From positions 2,816,463 through 2,880,462 of the forward strand of contig NZ_AP024619.1 of NCBI RefSeq assembly GCF_019668485.1: a stretch of 64,000 bases of DNA. The letters are read 5' to 3'. Positions within the stretch are counted from its first letter, which is position 1; every line of letters begins with the position of its first letter. The translations under genes and the position numbers were made by a program. Source of the DNA: Gelria sp. Kuro-4. GTDB taxonomy: Bacteria > Bacillota > DTU030 > DUMP01. A model generated the notes under the pieces. That model did not search any database, was not told the DNA's origin, and worked only from the letters and a program-made list of their open reading frames with translations. Below, piece after piece: positions 1 through 8,559 of this stretch.

Positions 1-718
1 GCCGCTGCGCTATTTCTGTGACGATACGCCGTCGTATAGCCGGTGCCGGCTTCTCGTAAGACACAGGATCTGCAGAGTCCTCTGCTGGGGTCTCTTCTAA
101 ACATGCTTCAAGCTTTTCCAGGAGCTTCTGGCCATAAGCAGTCCGCAGCTGACTTGGGTCCCTCTGGGTGAGCTTTCGCGTAGTCAGTAATAGCGGTGCC
201 AGGAAGCGACCAAGCGCCTGCAGGTCCCTGGCTTCATCTGCCGTAATCAAGCTTACACCAATGCGCAGCAGGGGATTGTACGGCTCGAACACAAAACCGT
301 TTAGCGCTCGGGTAAAGGCCTGCTCCTCCTTCGGGCCGGGCACTACGGCAAAAAGGCAGACCAGCCACGGGCGGGCCTCGTTATTGGTAACACCGCCGCC
401 AAACATAAGATCGAGCTCGTGCACTACTTGTTTGGCTCTATCGCCGATCTGGTGGGCGGGCTCTTCCGCCGACTCAGAGACGGAAGAGGCAAAACCGCAA
501 AACACGCCTAGGAAACCTTCAGCGTCACTGTGAACAATGTAGGCAGCTTCAACAGACAGTTTGCGCCGCCGGTCGACCAGCCGGATCGGGCTCTCCCCAC
601 CTTGCAACACTAGATTGGGTTTTTCCGAACTGTCCAAGGCAGTCAGAGCCGCTTCGATTCTCTCCCTGACTTGGCGAAGAGCTTGCCTCACCTTTTCATC
701 CGCCGGAGGCTGCTGCAT
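1..718 (-). CDS. hypothetical protein, 3' end beyond window
   Basis: An open minus-strand frame runs from an ATG at 718 to the window edge without a stop, giving at least 239 codons. The start lies inside the last codons of the SIR2-like gene (23-bp overlap), so the two are probably translationally coupled. The visible part is soluble and mixed charged, with no signal peptide or membrane segment. I do not recognise the family. Position next to a SIR2 protein makes a partner in a defence system possible, but that is inference. Confidence 0.6.
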   Translation of the reverse strand, partial: MQQPPADEKVRQALRQVRERIEAALTALDSSEKPNLVLQGGESPIRLVDRRRKLSVEAAYIVHSDAEGFLGVFCGFASSVSESAEEPAHQIGDRAKQVVHELDLMFGGGVTNNEARPWLVCLFAVVPGPKEEQAFTRALNGFVFEPYNPLLRIGVSLITADEARDLQALGRFLAPLLLTTRKLTQRDPSQLRTAYGQKLLEKLEACLEETPAEDSADPVSYEKPAPAIRRRIVTEIAQR

Positions 719-2615
719 AAGACCATCCCCCCTCCTCTTCACAGCGCTTAAGTGCAGGTACCAGGAAGGCCCAGATATCACGGGTATCCGGGTTCCAAAG
801 AACGCCCATAGGAACGCGCACTGTCCAGTAGTCCGCCGCAGCAGCATCCGTTTCCCCAGGCTCCATTTCTCCGGCTGTGCTGCTTGTCCCACCATCATCG
901 CTGAGCAGGACAACAACCGCTTTCCGACCTGCGGTGATGGTACCGTATCTGCGTTTCACCCACTGGTTCAGCCAGGGTAGATTCTCATGCTGTGGACGGT
1001 AAAGAGGCAGGAGAACGTAGGCTGGATACGACACCCCGGTCGCCTTTAGCATTTCCACCCAGCCGTCTGGCCGGAAATTGGCTGCCTCAGGAAGCAGTGA
1101 ATAGAACCTCAGGAGGCCAAGGGTTGCACTGAGATTGTAGGTGAGCGGAATGTAGAAGTGAGGTCGGTTAGCCAGGACGAACATAGCGGGCCGGCTGGAC
1201 GCCTCAGCAACATCGGCACCGTATAACCAGGAGGCTGCCACCGCGCCGGGTAGAGTATCCATGATAAACGGCGGACAGTGTTGTGCTGCCTGGTACAGAA
1301 AGTCCTTTGTATTGTTCAGGATTGCCTCGGCCTGTCGCTCCGTTAAGGTGCTGGCTTGAAGGCGGACCGTGCCGATGCCCCTATCCTCCATTAAAGTGAG
1401 GAGCAGCTCATGTATGGCTGTCACATACATGTTGCTGAAAGCTGATTCCATGGAGGCCTTGGTCTTCGCCTTATCTTTATTCTCCTCTATCGTTAGGAAT
1501 TGAGCGGAGGGGCGAAGGGGGAGAGGCTGAGAGAAGCTTGCATCCCGCAGAATCGCTGCCAAGTCCGGCCCTAAGCGGATGTCGATGGCATAAGCACGCC
1601 GAGGGCTGAGAGTAGCCCTTTCGTCTCCCGACTGTAGTCCAGACGTTGTTTCTTTGAGGGCAGCCTGGATCTCGGCAAAGAGATTGCGCAGGGTAACGTT
1701 GAGCACCTGGTCGGCGCCGGAGAAACCGACCAAAATAAGGTTGTGATTGCGTGCCCGGTCACAAAGAAGGTCCTTGGCCCAATCGTCGCGGCGCCAATGT
1801 TGCAGTTCGCGCCGGGTTAGAACCAAGTTCAGGTCTTTCACAGCATCTTTCCTGTTGCACATCGCGTCATTCCCCTGGGTTAGGTGGGGACATTGGTCGC
1901 AGTCTTCATTCCCAGCATGCCGGTTGGCAAACGCCGTGATAAGTTTGTGCGCGCAACCGTGGATTTTATAAATGCGGAAAACATTCTGTTGGGTACGACT
2001 GGCGTAGTACTCAAAACCGCCAGCGATAACTCGGAAAGCCGCCGGAGTCCCGGTATACACACCGCAGTCCGCACGTTCAGCCTCGTCATCCATTCCGACG
2101 GCCCAACAAGCGGTCTCCAAGAGGACATCGTAGTTAGTGGTAATGACTTCGGTGATCAGCTTTTCTCGGGCCAGACGCGCCAGAACAATGTGGGGTATAC
2201 CAATCACCTCAACCCCACGGAGAAGCCGTTCGCGCGCTTCGGCGCGGGTAAGCCAGGGCCCGCGGGCCCGCTGGTCGCTCAGGCCGAAGCCGAGAAGGCA
2301 GCCGAGGGTAGGACATTTACCGAACCGGCATTCAAGTAACTCGGCCAGGATGCCCAGGTCGGGGCTGCTTTTGTCTTCGCCGGGGCGTGGTTGGAGCACA
2401 TCATGAATCTCTTGGCACACCTCCGGCGTCAAGACGCTGCTACACCGCTTTAAGATTTCCTCGGCCCACCGGCCGGCCGTTGGATAACCCCAATTGCTGG
2501 ACAGCCCGGCACTTATGAAAAACAATACCTCTTCTTGAACAAGCTTTTTCCCAATCTCTTCTATGACCTGCTTGGCAGGCGTCTTGCCACTGTTCCTGTG
2601 CTTACCACGCACCAT
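696..2615 (-). CDS. SIR2-like (NAD-binding/NADase-type) protein
   Basis: A 639-residue protein with a SIR2-type Rossmann fold in the N-terminal half. Visible motifs are a degenerate glycine loop (FFISAGLSS near 32-40, followed by GYPTAGRW), TTNYD at 159-163, KIHG at 217-220 and VGFSGAD near 296-302. These match the SIR2-like family of bacterial defence NADases rather than short protein deacylases. The 300-residue C-terminal part is not recognised and may be a sensor. The start is ATG 2615. The gene overlaps the following partial gene by 23 bp. A role in NAD depletion during phage infection is known for the family and inferred here. Confidence 0.75.
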   Translation of the reverse strand: MVRGKHRNSGKTPAKQVIEEIGKKLVQEEVLFFISAGLSSNWGYPTAGRWAEEILKRCSSVLTPEVCQEIHDVLQPRPGEDKSSPDLGILAELLECRFGKCPTLGCLLGFGLSDQRARGPWLTRAEARERLLRGVEVIGIPHIVLARLAREKLITEVITTNYDVLLETACWAVGMDDEAERADCGVYTGTPAAFRVIAGGFEYYASRTQQNVFRIYKIHGCAHKLITAFANRHAGNEDCDQCPHLTQGNDAMCNRKDAVKDLNLVLTRRELQHWRRDDWAKDLLCDRARNHNLILVGFSGADQVLNVTLRNLFAEIQAALKETTSGLQSGDERATLSPRRAYAIDIRLGPDLAAILRDASFSQPLPLRPSAQFLTIEENKDKAKTKASMESAFSNMYVTAIHELLLTLMEDRGIGTVRLQASTLTERQAEAILNNTKDFLYQAAQHCPPFIMDTLPGAVAASWLYGADVAEASSRPAMFVLANRPHFYIPLTYNLSATLGLLRFYSLLPEAANFRPDGWVEMLKATGVSYPAYVLLPLYRPQHENLPWLNQWVKRRYGTITAGRKAVVVLLSDDGGTSSTAGEMEPGETDAAAADYWTVRVPMGVLWNPDTRDIWAFLVPALKRCEEEGGWSYAAASGG

Positions 2616-3134
2616 GCATCCACTCCTTAAAGCAGGCCTGCGCTCGATTTAGTCTTGGGCACATTGGAGGCTGGGAAGGTGAGTCTGTCTTGTCATAACC
2701 TTCTACAAATGCTGCTAACTTTCCTTCTGTTCTTTGACAACAGAGCGGAGCTCCGCCGTCCGACCCACGAAAACATTTATGCCAGGAGGCAAGTACCTCC
2801 TGGCTGTGGTTGTAAAACGCTACTTCTCTACAGAGATAACTGTGTAGATTCCGCCCCGAGACGGCCACTGATTCCGAACCCAATCGTTCACTGTCGGATG
2901 ATGTACCAATGCGGTATGCCGCTGCTTAGCAGCTCCCCAGAGCTGGCTCGCTTGCTCATCTCTTCCTCCTGCTCCTTTGATCGGTATCGCTTACCAACAG
3001 GATAAAAGGAATGTGGTCCAAGCGGCCTACTTTTACGTTACAGCTTCGTTCTTTCTGTTTCGCTTAATGCTACAAAACTCACCGCACTGTCCGGCACAGA
3101 GGTCAGTGCACACCACACGTTTACTTAACAAATC
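2616..3134. other. intergenic region with palindromes
   Basis: No convincing gene in 519 bp. It lies upstream of the SIR2-like gene and downstream of dctM. It holds a 9-bp stem with a 6-base loop at 2781-2804 (GCCAGGAGG / CCTCCTGGC) and a 12-bp palindrome at 2745-2756 (GCGGAGCTCCGC). Read toward the SIR2 gene these could form a structured leader or a terminator. No clear T-run follows. Confidence 0.4.
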
Positions 3135-4412
3135 TTACTGCATAAGACTTGGCAAGAATTGTGAGAGTGCCGGGACGTATGTGACTATCAACAAAACGGC
3201 CACAGAAGCCAATATAAACGGCCAAGCTTTTCTAGCGATATCTTTAAAGGAAACATCGGCTAATCCGCAGGCAACATATAAGTTAACACCAACCGGTGGA
3301 GTAACCATTCCAATTGCCAGGTTCATAACCATAACAACGCCGAGCACCAAGGGGTCATATCCAAGCTTTTGAGCAACCGGCAGTAAGATAGGCGTCAAGA
3401 TGTATAGTGCAGAGGTACCGTCAATTACACAGCCCGCCATAAGAAGGATTGCGTTCACGATAATGAGGAATAATATTAGGTTTCCTCCCGCCAGATTAAG
3501 GAGAAAATTACTAGCTGCAGTTGCAATGCCTTCCATTGTAATAATCCAAGCGAATAAGTTTGCGGTTGCAACGATAAACATAACAACAGCGGTCTGAGAT
3601 GCTGAGGTTACAACTATATCGTAGAAGTGTCGCCATGTTATAGACTTATAAACAAAAACTCCGACAAAGAGGCCGTATACTGCAGCGACAGCAGCTGCTT
3701 CAGTTGGTGTGAAAACACCCCCGTAAATACCGCCCAAGATGATAGCCGGCATTAAAAGACCCCAAAAAGCGTCCTTAAAGGCATTCCAACGTTCTTTGCT
3801 ACTTGCCTTGGGTAACCTCTGCAATTCAGAGTTTCTAGTTAAAAGAAAAGTAGCTATCACCAAGCCAAGGCCCATGAGGAGACCAGGGATAACACCTGCC
3901 ATGAATAATTTACCAATAGAGACACCGGTAATGGATCCATATATGACGAACGAAATCGAGGGAGGTATGATAACACCAATGCCGCCGGCAGTAGCTATAA
4001 GTGCTGCGGCGGTTGCTGGCTTGTAGCCAACCTCCACCATTGCAGGGATAATGATCATACCAAGCGCAGCAACTGTTGCTGGACCGGAGCCTGAGATGGC
4101 GGCGAAAAAACACGCAACTGCAACACAAACGATTGCGAGTCCGCCTTTAATATGTCCCACAAACGCTTGCGCTAAATTAATGAGCTTCCCTGAAATACCA
4201 GCTTTCTCCATAATATTACCACCAAGAATAAAGAAAGGGATGGCTAAAAGAACGAATTTGCTGGAGGACGCAAAGAAAATATTAGGAAGTATGTCAAATT
4301 TCATGTTCAATTGAGCTAAGGCTAAAAGGCTTGAACAAGCAAGGCAAACGCCAATCGGAACGTTTAAGAGGATTAACATCGTAAAGGACAAAAAAAGTAC
4401 TGTGGCCGTCAT
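3135..4412 (-). CDS. dctM: TRAP transporter large permease, DctM-type
   Basis: A 425-residue, highly hydrophobic protein with about 12 predicted membrane segments, the usual DctM length. Glycine/proline-rich segments such as GSGPATVAALG and TPPVGVNLYV are typical of the two inverted halves that carry Na+ and substrate. It follows the small permease after 35 bp and the binding protein further upstream, giving P-Q-M order. It should import an organic acid or related anion at the cytoplasmic membrane using a sodium gradient. The substrate cannot be read from sequence, though the linked amidase and creatininase genes hint at a nitrogen-containing acid. Confidence 0.93.
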   Translation of the reverse strand: MTATVLFLSFTMLILLNVPIGVCLACSSLLALAQLNMKFDILPNIFFASSSKFVLLAIPFFILGGNIMEKAGISGKLINLAQAFVGHIKGGLAIVCVAVACFFAAISGSGPATVAALGMIIIPAMVEVGYKPATAAALIATAGGIGVIIPPSISFVIYGSITGVSIGKLFMAGVIPGLLMGLGLVIATFLLTRNSELQRLPKASSKERWNAFKDAFWGLLMPAIILGGIYGGVFTPTEAAAVAAVYGLFVGVFVYKSITWRHFYDIVVTSASQTAVVMFIVATANLFAWIITMEGIATAASNFLLNLAGGNLILFLIIVNAILLMAGCVIDGTSALYILTPILLPVAQKLGYDPLVLGVVMVMNLAIGMVTPPVGVNLYVACGLADVSFKDIARKAWPFILASVAVLLIVTYVPALSQFLPSLMQ

Positions 4413-4447
4413 ATCGACTGTTTCCCCCCTTTTGTTTTACTGCTGGG

Positions 4448-4912
4448 CTAGTTCAAACGCCTTAAAGAATGAATCGCGGTTTTCGCAAAACGATACACCA
4501 TCGCTACGCCTCCAATTGGGATAAAAGTTCCATAGATCCACTGTGGCCATTGTAAGCCAATAGAAATCTGCCCTATCTCATACTCATGGATGACCATGAG
4601 AACTCCGGTATACACAAGGATTAAACTAAAAACAGCACCAAGCATGTTTGTGAAAAACCCTGTATATCTCTGGAGACTTTCTGGCAACATGTCTGTCACT
4701 ATGCTTAACCCTAGATGGGCCCTGCGTTTAGCCGCAATCGCTGAACCAAGCGTGCACAGCAGTACGAAAAGCATGGTCGTGATTTCTTCAGTGTAAGAGA
4801 TGGATGCGGTAAAGCAGTACCTGGCAATAACATTTACAAATGTTAGTGTCAACATAATAGTCAACACAACGGCTGAAACCTTATCTTCAAAGTTTGCTAA
4901 TATTTTTCTCAT
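4448..4912 (-). CDS. dctQ: TRAP transporter small permease, DctQ-type
   Basis: A 154-residue protein with four hydrophobic segments, typical of DctQ. The segment FVNVIARYCF in the first helix region and the LGLSIVTDMLP stretch after an RRAHLG turn are family-like. It bridges DctM and the periplasmic/extracellular binding protein in the TRAP complex. It lies 35 bp upstream of dctM and 218 bp downstream of dctP, with a strong stem-loop in that gap. Confidence 0.9.
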   Translation of the reverse strand: MRKILANFEDKVSAVVLTIMLTLTFVNVIARYCFTASISYTEEITTMLFVLLCTLGSAIAAKRRAHLGLSIVTDMLPESLQRYTGFFTNMLGAVFSLILVYTGVLMVIHEYEIGQISIGLQWPQWIYGTFIPIGGVAMVYRFAKTAIHSLRRLN

Positions 4913-5058
4913 AGCTTCTGTCCCCCCTGGATTGAGCCTCCGTTGTTCGCAATTGGGAACCCGCCTGCACTTTCTAAACCCATATTATCTTACTCACCTA
5001 GTACCAACGGAGCAGCGATGGTGCCACATCTGTAACATAAAGGAACCCCTTCTGGGCA

Positions 5059-5090
5059 AACCCGGTAGGCAAGCAGTTGCCTACCGGGTT
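5059..5090 (-). promoter_or_regulatory. intercistronic stem-loop between dctP and dctQ
   Basis: A perfect 14-bp stem with a 4-base loop (AACCCGGTAGGCAA / TTGCCTACCGGGTT). No T-run follows on the minus strand, so it is better read as an RNA-stabilising or partial-attenuation hairpin that keeps binding-protein mRNA in excess over the permease, as is common in binding-protein operons. Confidence 0.6.
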
Positions 5091-5130
5091 AATTCAACAT
5101 AAACCCAATATAGCTGAGTACTTCGGCAAA

Positions 5131-6177
5131 TTATTTCTTGAGCCCCCAAGCAGAGCAAGCCTCTTCTCCAAATTTATCAATGAAGTATTCCTGTACAGGT
5201 TTTACAACATCGATAAAAGCTTGTAGCTCTTCGGGACTCAGTTCGGTAATAACCATCCCTGCATCTTTGAACTTCTTCTTTAGATTCTCTTCGCCGTCCT
5301 CCAAATAGTCCCTACCCCACTGTGCGGCTTCAACCGCCTTGTCCTGAAGAAGAACTTTTGTTCGATCATTAAGGCCGTCCCAAAACTTTTTGTTGGCTAT
5401 AAAGAAGTAGCCATCATAACTGTAGTTCCATTCTGTTAAGTATTTCTGCACCTCGTATATATTAGCCGAATCAATTGTTTGGTAGCTGTTCTCATGGCCA
5501 TCAATCGTGCCCTGCTGCAAAGCTGTGAACACTTCGCTCCAACTCATGGCCACGGGGTCTGCCCCAAACGCCTTGAACGTCATCATGCCTACTTCGCCAC
5601 CTGGAATTCTAATCTTAAGCCCTCTAATATCCTCTGGTGTCCTGATTTCGCGTTTACTATTGGTAATTTGCTTCAGGCCATTGTGCATACCGGAAAGATA
5701 AACAAGCCCCTTCGAATCAAGCATCCTGCTAAGCCATTCTCCACCTGTACCGTCAAGTTTCTCATTTACTTCTTCGTAGTTCGCGAACGTAAATGGAACT
5801 GACATCGACAGGAATCTCTCGTCGAGATTGCTCAAGACAGAAGCAGAGAGAACAGCCATCTCGTAGTGACCGCCTTGGGCTAAGAGCTCGACGTTCATTG
5901 GCATACTGCCACCCGAAAGCTGACAATTCGGAAAAACTGTCACCTCAATATTACCATCACTTTCCTCTTTTACTAATTCGGCGAATTTAACTGCAGCCAG
6001 GGAATCAACGCCAAGATCGGTTCCAGAAGTGCTTAGTTTTATCTTCAACTTTTGATACGTTTCTCCTGATTCATTGGTTCCGGATGATGGAGGAGTAGAA
6101 GGACCTGGGTTTCCACATCCTCCCACAACACTAATGATCATGACGAATACTAGTAAGGAGATCAGTACTCTTCGCAT
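5131..6177 (-). CDS. dctP: TRAP transporter substrate-binding lipoprotein, DctP-type
   Basis: A 348-residue solute-binding protein. The N-terminus is a lipoprotein signal with lipobox VVGGC (Cys21), followed by a Ser/Pro/Thr-rich linker. The core carries DctP-like features: LKIRIPGGEVG, whose arginine is at the usual carboxylate-binding position, then ADPVAMSWSEVFTALQQGTIDGHEN. The protein should sit on the outer face of the membrane and deliver ligand to DctQM. The conserved arginine suggests a carboxylate ligand. It is the first of the three TRAP genes and follows the amidase gene after a stem-loop. Confidence 0.92.
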   Translation of the reverse strand: MRRVLISLLVFVMIISVVGGCGNPGPSTPPSSGTNESGETYQKLKIKLSTSGTDLGVDSLAAVKFAELVKEESDGNIEVTVFPNCQLSGGSMPMNVELLAQGGHYEMAVLSASVLSNLDERFLSMSVPFTFANYEEVNEKLDGTGGEWLSRMLDSKGLVYLSGMHNGLKQITNSKREIRTPEDIRGLKIRIPGGEVGMMTFKAFGADPVAMSWSEVFTALQQGTIDGHENSYQTIDSANIYEVQKYLTEWNYSYDGYFFIANKKFWDGLNDRTKVLLQDKAVEAAQWGRDYLEDGEENLKKKFKDAGMVITELSPEELQAFIDVVKPVQEYFIDKFGEEACSAWGLKK

Positions 6178-6313
6178 GATAACCCTCCTTCTCAGTCCAC
6201 ATAGATTACGATCGTCATTTTGGCAACACCAATTCTAAAATGTATATAATCATCAAGGTCCCGCTCAGAACAGGGACATGTCTGGTAACAATTATCTTCA
6301 CTTTTTTACTCAA

Positions 6314-6343
6314 CCCGCCACTCTCAGGGAAAGGAGTGGCGGG
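6314..6343 (-). promoter_or_regulatory. stem-loop between amidase gene and dctP
   Basis: A 10-bp stem (CCCGCCACTC / GAGTGGCGGG) with a 10-base loop. No T-run follows on the minus strand, so it is more likely a processing or stability element than a strong terminator. Confidence 0.45.
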
Positions 6344-6410
6344 CAAAGTTGAGTGAGGCACATTTTTACTCCAGATGTGCTGCTACCAAAGTTCAGGCAG
6401 AGAGATATTC

Positions 6411-7235
6411 CTATAGAGCATAGATTTCAGGTTTTCTGTTAACCCAGGTGGCAACACTGTCTCTAACGTACTTTTGATAATCCATATCCAGCGTAGCGTA
6501 AATAATATCCTGACGGCCACTTGCCGATGATATAATAGTCCCCCAGGGATCAACGACGCAAGAACGGCCGAAAGGGTTATCGTTGTGCAACGGACCAAAC
6601 TGGTTGGCCGCAACCACATAAGTAAGATTGTATAGCGCAGTACTTCTGACAAGTATATCCCAATGATCTGTTCTGGGAGGAAGCGGATTTCCTGATGGAA
6701 ATTCCGAAGGAACAAACAAAATGTCTGATCCTTGTAGCACCATGCTTCTCGCAAGCTCTGGAAAACGAAGGTCGTAGCAGACCATGATTCCAACCTTTCC
6801 GATGTCCGTATCAATGACGCACATCTGTTTGCCTGCTTCGACGTAGTCTGACTCTTTGTAACCAATGGCATCCATGAGATGGATTTTGCGGTACTTACCA
6901 ACAATTTTGCCGTCCCGGTTAATAAAAACGCAAGTGTTGTGAACCTTTCCGCCCTCGGCTTTTTCAACAAAACTTCCAGGGATAATGTTAACGCTGTACT
7001 TTCTGGCAAGCTCCCCCATTGTCTCAGTTAGAGGACCTGGTACGTCTTCCGCCACCTTTCTGGATTCTTCTATATTCGTTGGAGCATAGTACGAATACTC
7101 CGGGAAAACAATAACATCGAGGTTGCTCCTATTACTTACAGCCTCTTTTACCATATCTATCATGCCCGTCAGGTTCTGTTGAGTTGTACCAGCCGCGCTT
7201 CTTTGAGCAACGGCAACCCTTATTAATCTGCCCAT
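6411..7235 (-). CDS. carbon-nitrogen hydrolase (nitrilase superfamily amidase)
   Basis: A 274-residue nitrilase-superfamily enzyme of normal length. The Glu-Lys-Cys triad is visible: Glu46 in FPEYS, Lys117 in YRKIHL and Cys153 in VCYDLRFPE. These enzymes hydrolyse amides or N-carbamyl compounds to acid plus ammonia. It lies 40 bp downstream of the creatininase-family gene and upstream of the TRAP transporter on the same strand, so it probably acts on the transported compound. It resembles omega-amidase/carbamoylase branches, but the exact substrate is not deducible. Confidence 0.88.
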   Translation of the reverse strand: MGRLIRVAVAQRSAAGTTQQNLTGMIDMVKEAVSNRSNLDVIVFPEYSYYAPTNIEESRKVAEDVPGPLTETMGELARKYSVNIIPGSFVEKAEGGKVHNTCVFINRDGKIVGKYRKIHLMDAIGYKESDYVEAGKQMCVIDTDIGKVGIMVCYDLRFPELARSMVLQGSDILFVPSEFPSGNPLPPRTDHWDILVRSTALYNLTYVVAANQFGPLHNDNPFGRSCVVDPWGTIISSASGRQDIIYATLDMDYQKYVRDSVATWVNRKPEIYAL

Positions 7236-7275
7236 CTTTGTTTCTCCCTTCTTTTAAAATTCTTCTGCTGGCATG

Positions 7276-8004
7276 TTACTTTTCCAAAACATTCTTGATG
7301 AACTCGGCGATTTCGGTAACTGCTCTCTCAACAACTTGCTTACCTTTTTCAGCGGAGCCCGCTGTAGCATCGCCGATGGTACCATTGCTAGTGAACTTGT
7401 CAAAGCTCAGGAATTTGGTAATATGTGGGTACGGGTCCTGGTAAAGAGAATAATTACAGGGGGCTTGCGAAATATCAACGTGTTCAGGGCAGAGATAGAG
7501 AAGTACAGAAGTGCCCGCCTCGCTCGCATGCCCATGTGGAGCAGGTGTTGTGAAAATGTCCTGGGACAGATGTGGAATATACTGCCACCAGCCAATAGAT
7601 GCACACTTAACCCCATACGTATCTTGAAGCTCCTGAAGAAGCTGATTCAGCGGCACCGTGTTACCGAGATGGGTATTTAAAATGAATATCTTATCAAAGC
7701 CCCACTTAATAAAGCTCTTGCAGATATCCCTGTAGACAGCCTTAAGGTTCTCAGGTTCAGTTACTAAGGTACCTGGAAATGCGTACAGCGCGGCCGACTC
7801 ACCGATTTCCACCGAAGGTCCAACTATAGCATTGACCTTTTCAGCAACTAATTGTGCGACTTTCTCTGCGACAATAATGTCGCTACCTAGGGGAAGATGT
7901 GGGCCGTACACTTCAATAGCACCTGAAGGAATTATTACTGTCTTGGTTTCCTTTCTGCGCTTATCAAACTCTGTCCAAGTCATGTACTTGATCCTGTTTT
8001 CCAT
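7276..8004 (-). CDS. creatininase-family amidohydrolase
   Basis: A 242-residue protein of the creatinine amidohydrolase family, which open cyclic or formamide-type amides with a two-metal centre. Visible motifs are IPSGAIEVYGPHLPLGSD (Glu, His and Asp metal ligands), NTHLGN (the family usually has NGHGGN) and HGHASEAGTS with the C-terminal Glu ligand. The His-to-Leu change in NTHLGN is a mild departure. It is first in an amidohydrolase-amidase-TRAP operon. Ring opening followed by the nitrilase-family amidase is a plausible two-step path, but this is inference. Confidence 0.85.
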   Translation of the reverse strand: MENRIKYMTWTEFDKRRKETKTVIIPSGAIEVYGPHLPLGSDIIVAEKVAQLVAEKVNAIVGPSVEIGESAALYAFPGTLVTEPENLKAVYRDICKSFIKWGFDKIFILNTHLGNTVPLNQLLQELQDTYGVKCASIGWWQYIPHLSQDIFTTPAPHGHASEAGTSVLLYLCPEHVDISQAPCNYSLYQDPYPHITKFLSFDKFTSNGTIGDATAGSAEKGKQVVERAVTEIAEFIKNVLEK

Positions 8005-8192
8005 GGTAATTCCACCCTTCTTCTGATAGACTCTCGAAACTTTTCTCTTCCCTGGCTAGAGCGGTTTTCTGAATCGGTGCTTGTTGTACCCCCCCCTTCG
8101 TCCGAATCTTGAGAGCTGTCCGCACGTGGACCAGGAATAGAAGTTCTGCTTTCAAGACCGCCTTCAAGCGAACCTTTTTGGGCAGCTCTTAC

Positions 8193-8414
8193 TTATCTTT
8201 TGTTGTCCTTAAGCACACGGTGGGGTAAAAAAAGATCCTCTACCGGTCGCCTAAGAACACCCGCAATTGCCAGGGCAACCTGAAAGGAAGGTGATCTACC
8301 TCTTTCAATGTGGGCGTAGGTCGACCGTTCTATACCTACTAATTCTGCCAGCTGTTTTTGTGTCAGCCTCGCTTTCTTCCGAGCTCGTATCAGTTCGCAG
8401 CGCATAAGGTTCAC
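8193..8414 (-). CDS. small XRE-family transcriptional regulator
   Basis: A 73-residue protein that is almost only a helix-turn-helix domain (TQKQLAELVGIERSTYAHIERG, about residues 18-39), like Cro-type regulators. It is transcribed leftward, toward the creatininase-amidase-TRAP operon, and divergently from the CI-like repressor gene. A consensus promoter with a palindrome in its spacer lies upstream (8442-8470). It probably regulates itself and the downstream operon. The start could be the ATG at 8414 or Met4 nine bases later. Confidence 0.85.
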   Translation of the reverse strand: MNLMRCELIRARKKARLTQKQLAELVGIERSTYAHIERGRSPSFQVALAIAGVLRRPVEDLFLPHRVLKDNKR

Positions 8415-8441
8415 TCCTGGTCCTTGTGCTACGTTAACACA

Positions 8442-8470
8442 ATTATACTGTGCTATCCTAGCACTGTCAA
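8442..8470 (-). promoter_or_regulatory. consensus sigma-A promoter with operator in spacer
   Basis: On the minus strand TTGACA (8470-8465), a 17-bp spacer and TATAAT (8447-8442): both boxes are exact consensus. The spacer contains the inverted repeat GTGCTA-N3-TAGCAC. A repressor bound there would block the promoter of the small XRE gene. This is a direct sequence observation; regulation is inferred. Confidence 0.85.
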
Positions 8471-8493
8471 GTGGTTTAGGCAGGATTTTGTAT

Positions 8494-8519
8494 ATATTTC
8501 AGCACTCATGTTGAAATAT
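8494..8519. promoter_or_regulatory. candidate repressor operator
   Basis: A perfect 8-bp inverted repeat ATATTTCA-N10-TGAAATAT, 41 bp upstream of the CI-like repressor start. Its size and spacing suit a dimeric HTH protein. It differs from the GTGCTA palindrome in the opposing promoter, so two different regulators may bind the intergenic region. Confidence 0.6.
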
Positions 8520-8559
8520 GACACACCCATCCATTACCCTGGGAGTGGAGGTGTGGCAA

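Noticed and set aside
2602..2883. 93-codon minus-strand frame upstream of the SIR2-like gene
   Set aside because: It overlaps the SIR2 start in another frame, spans the palindromes and has no ribosome binding site or recognisable domain.
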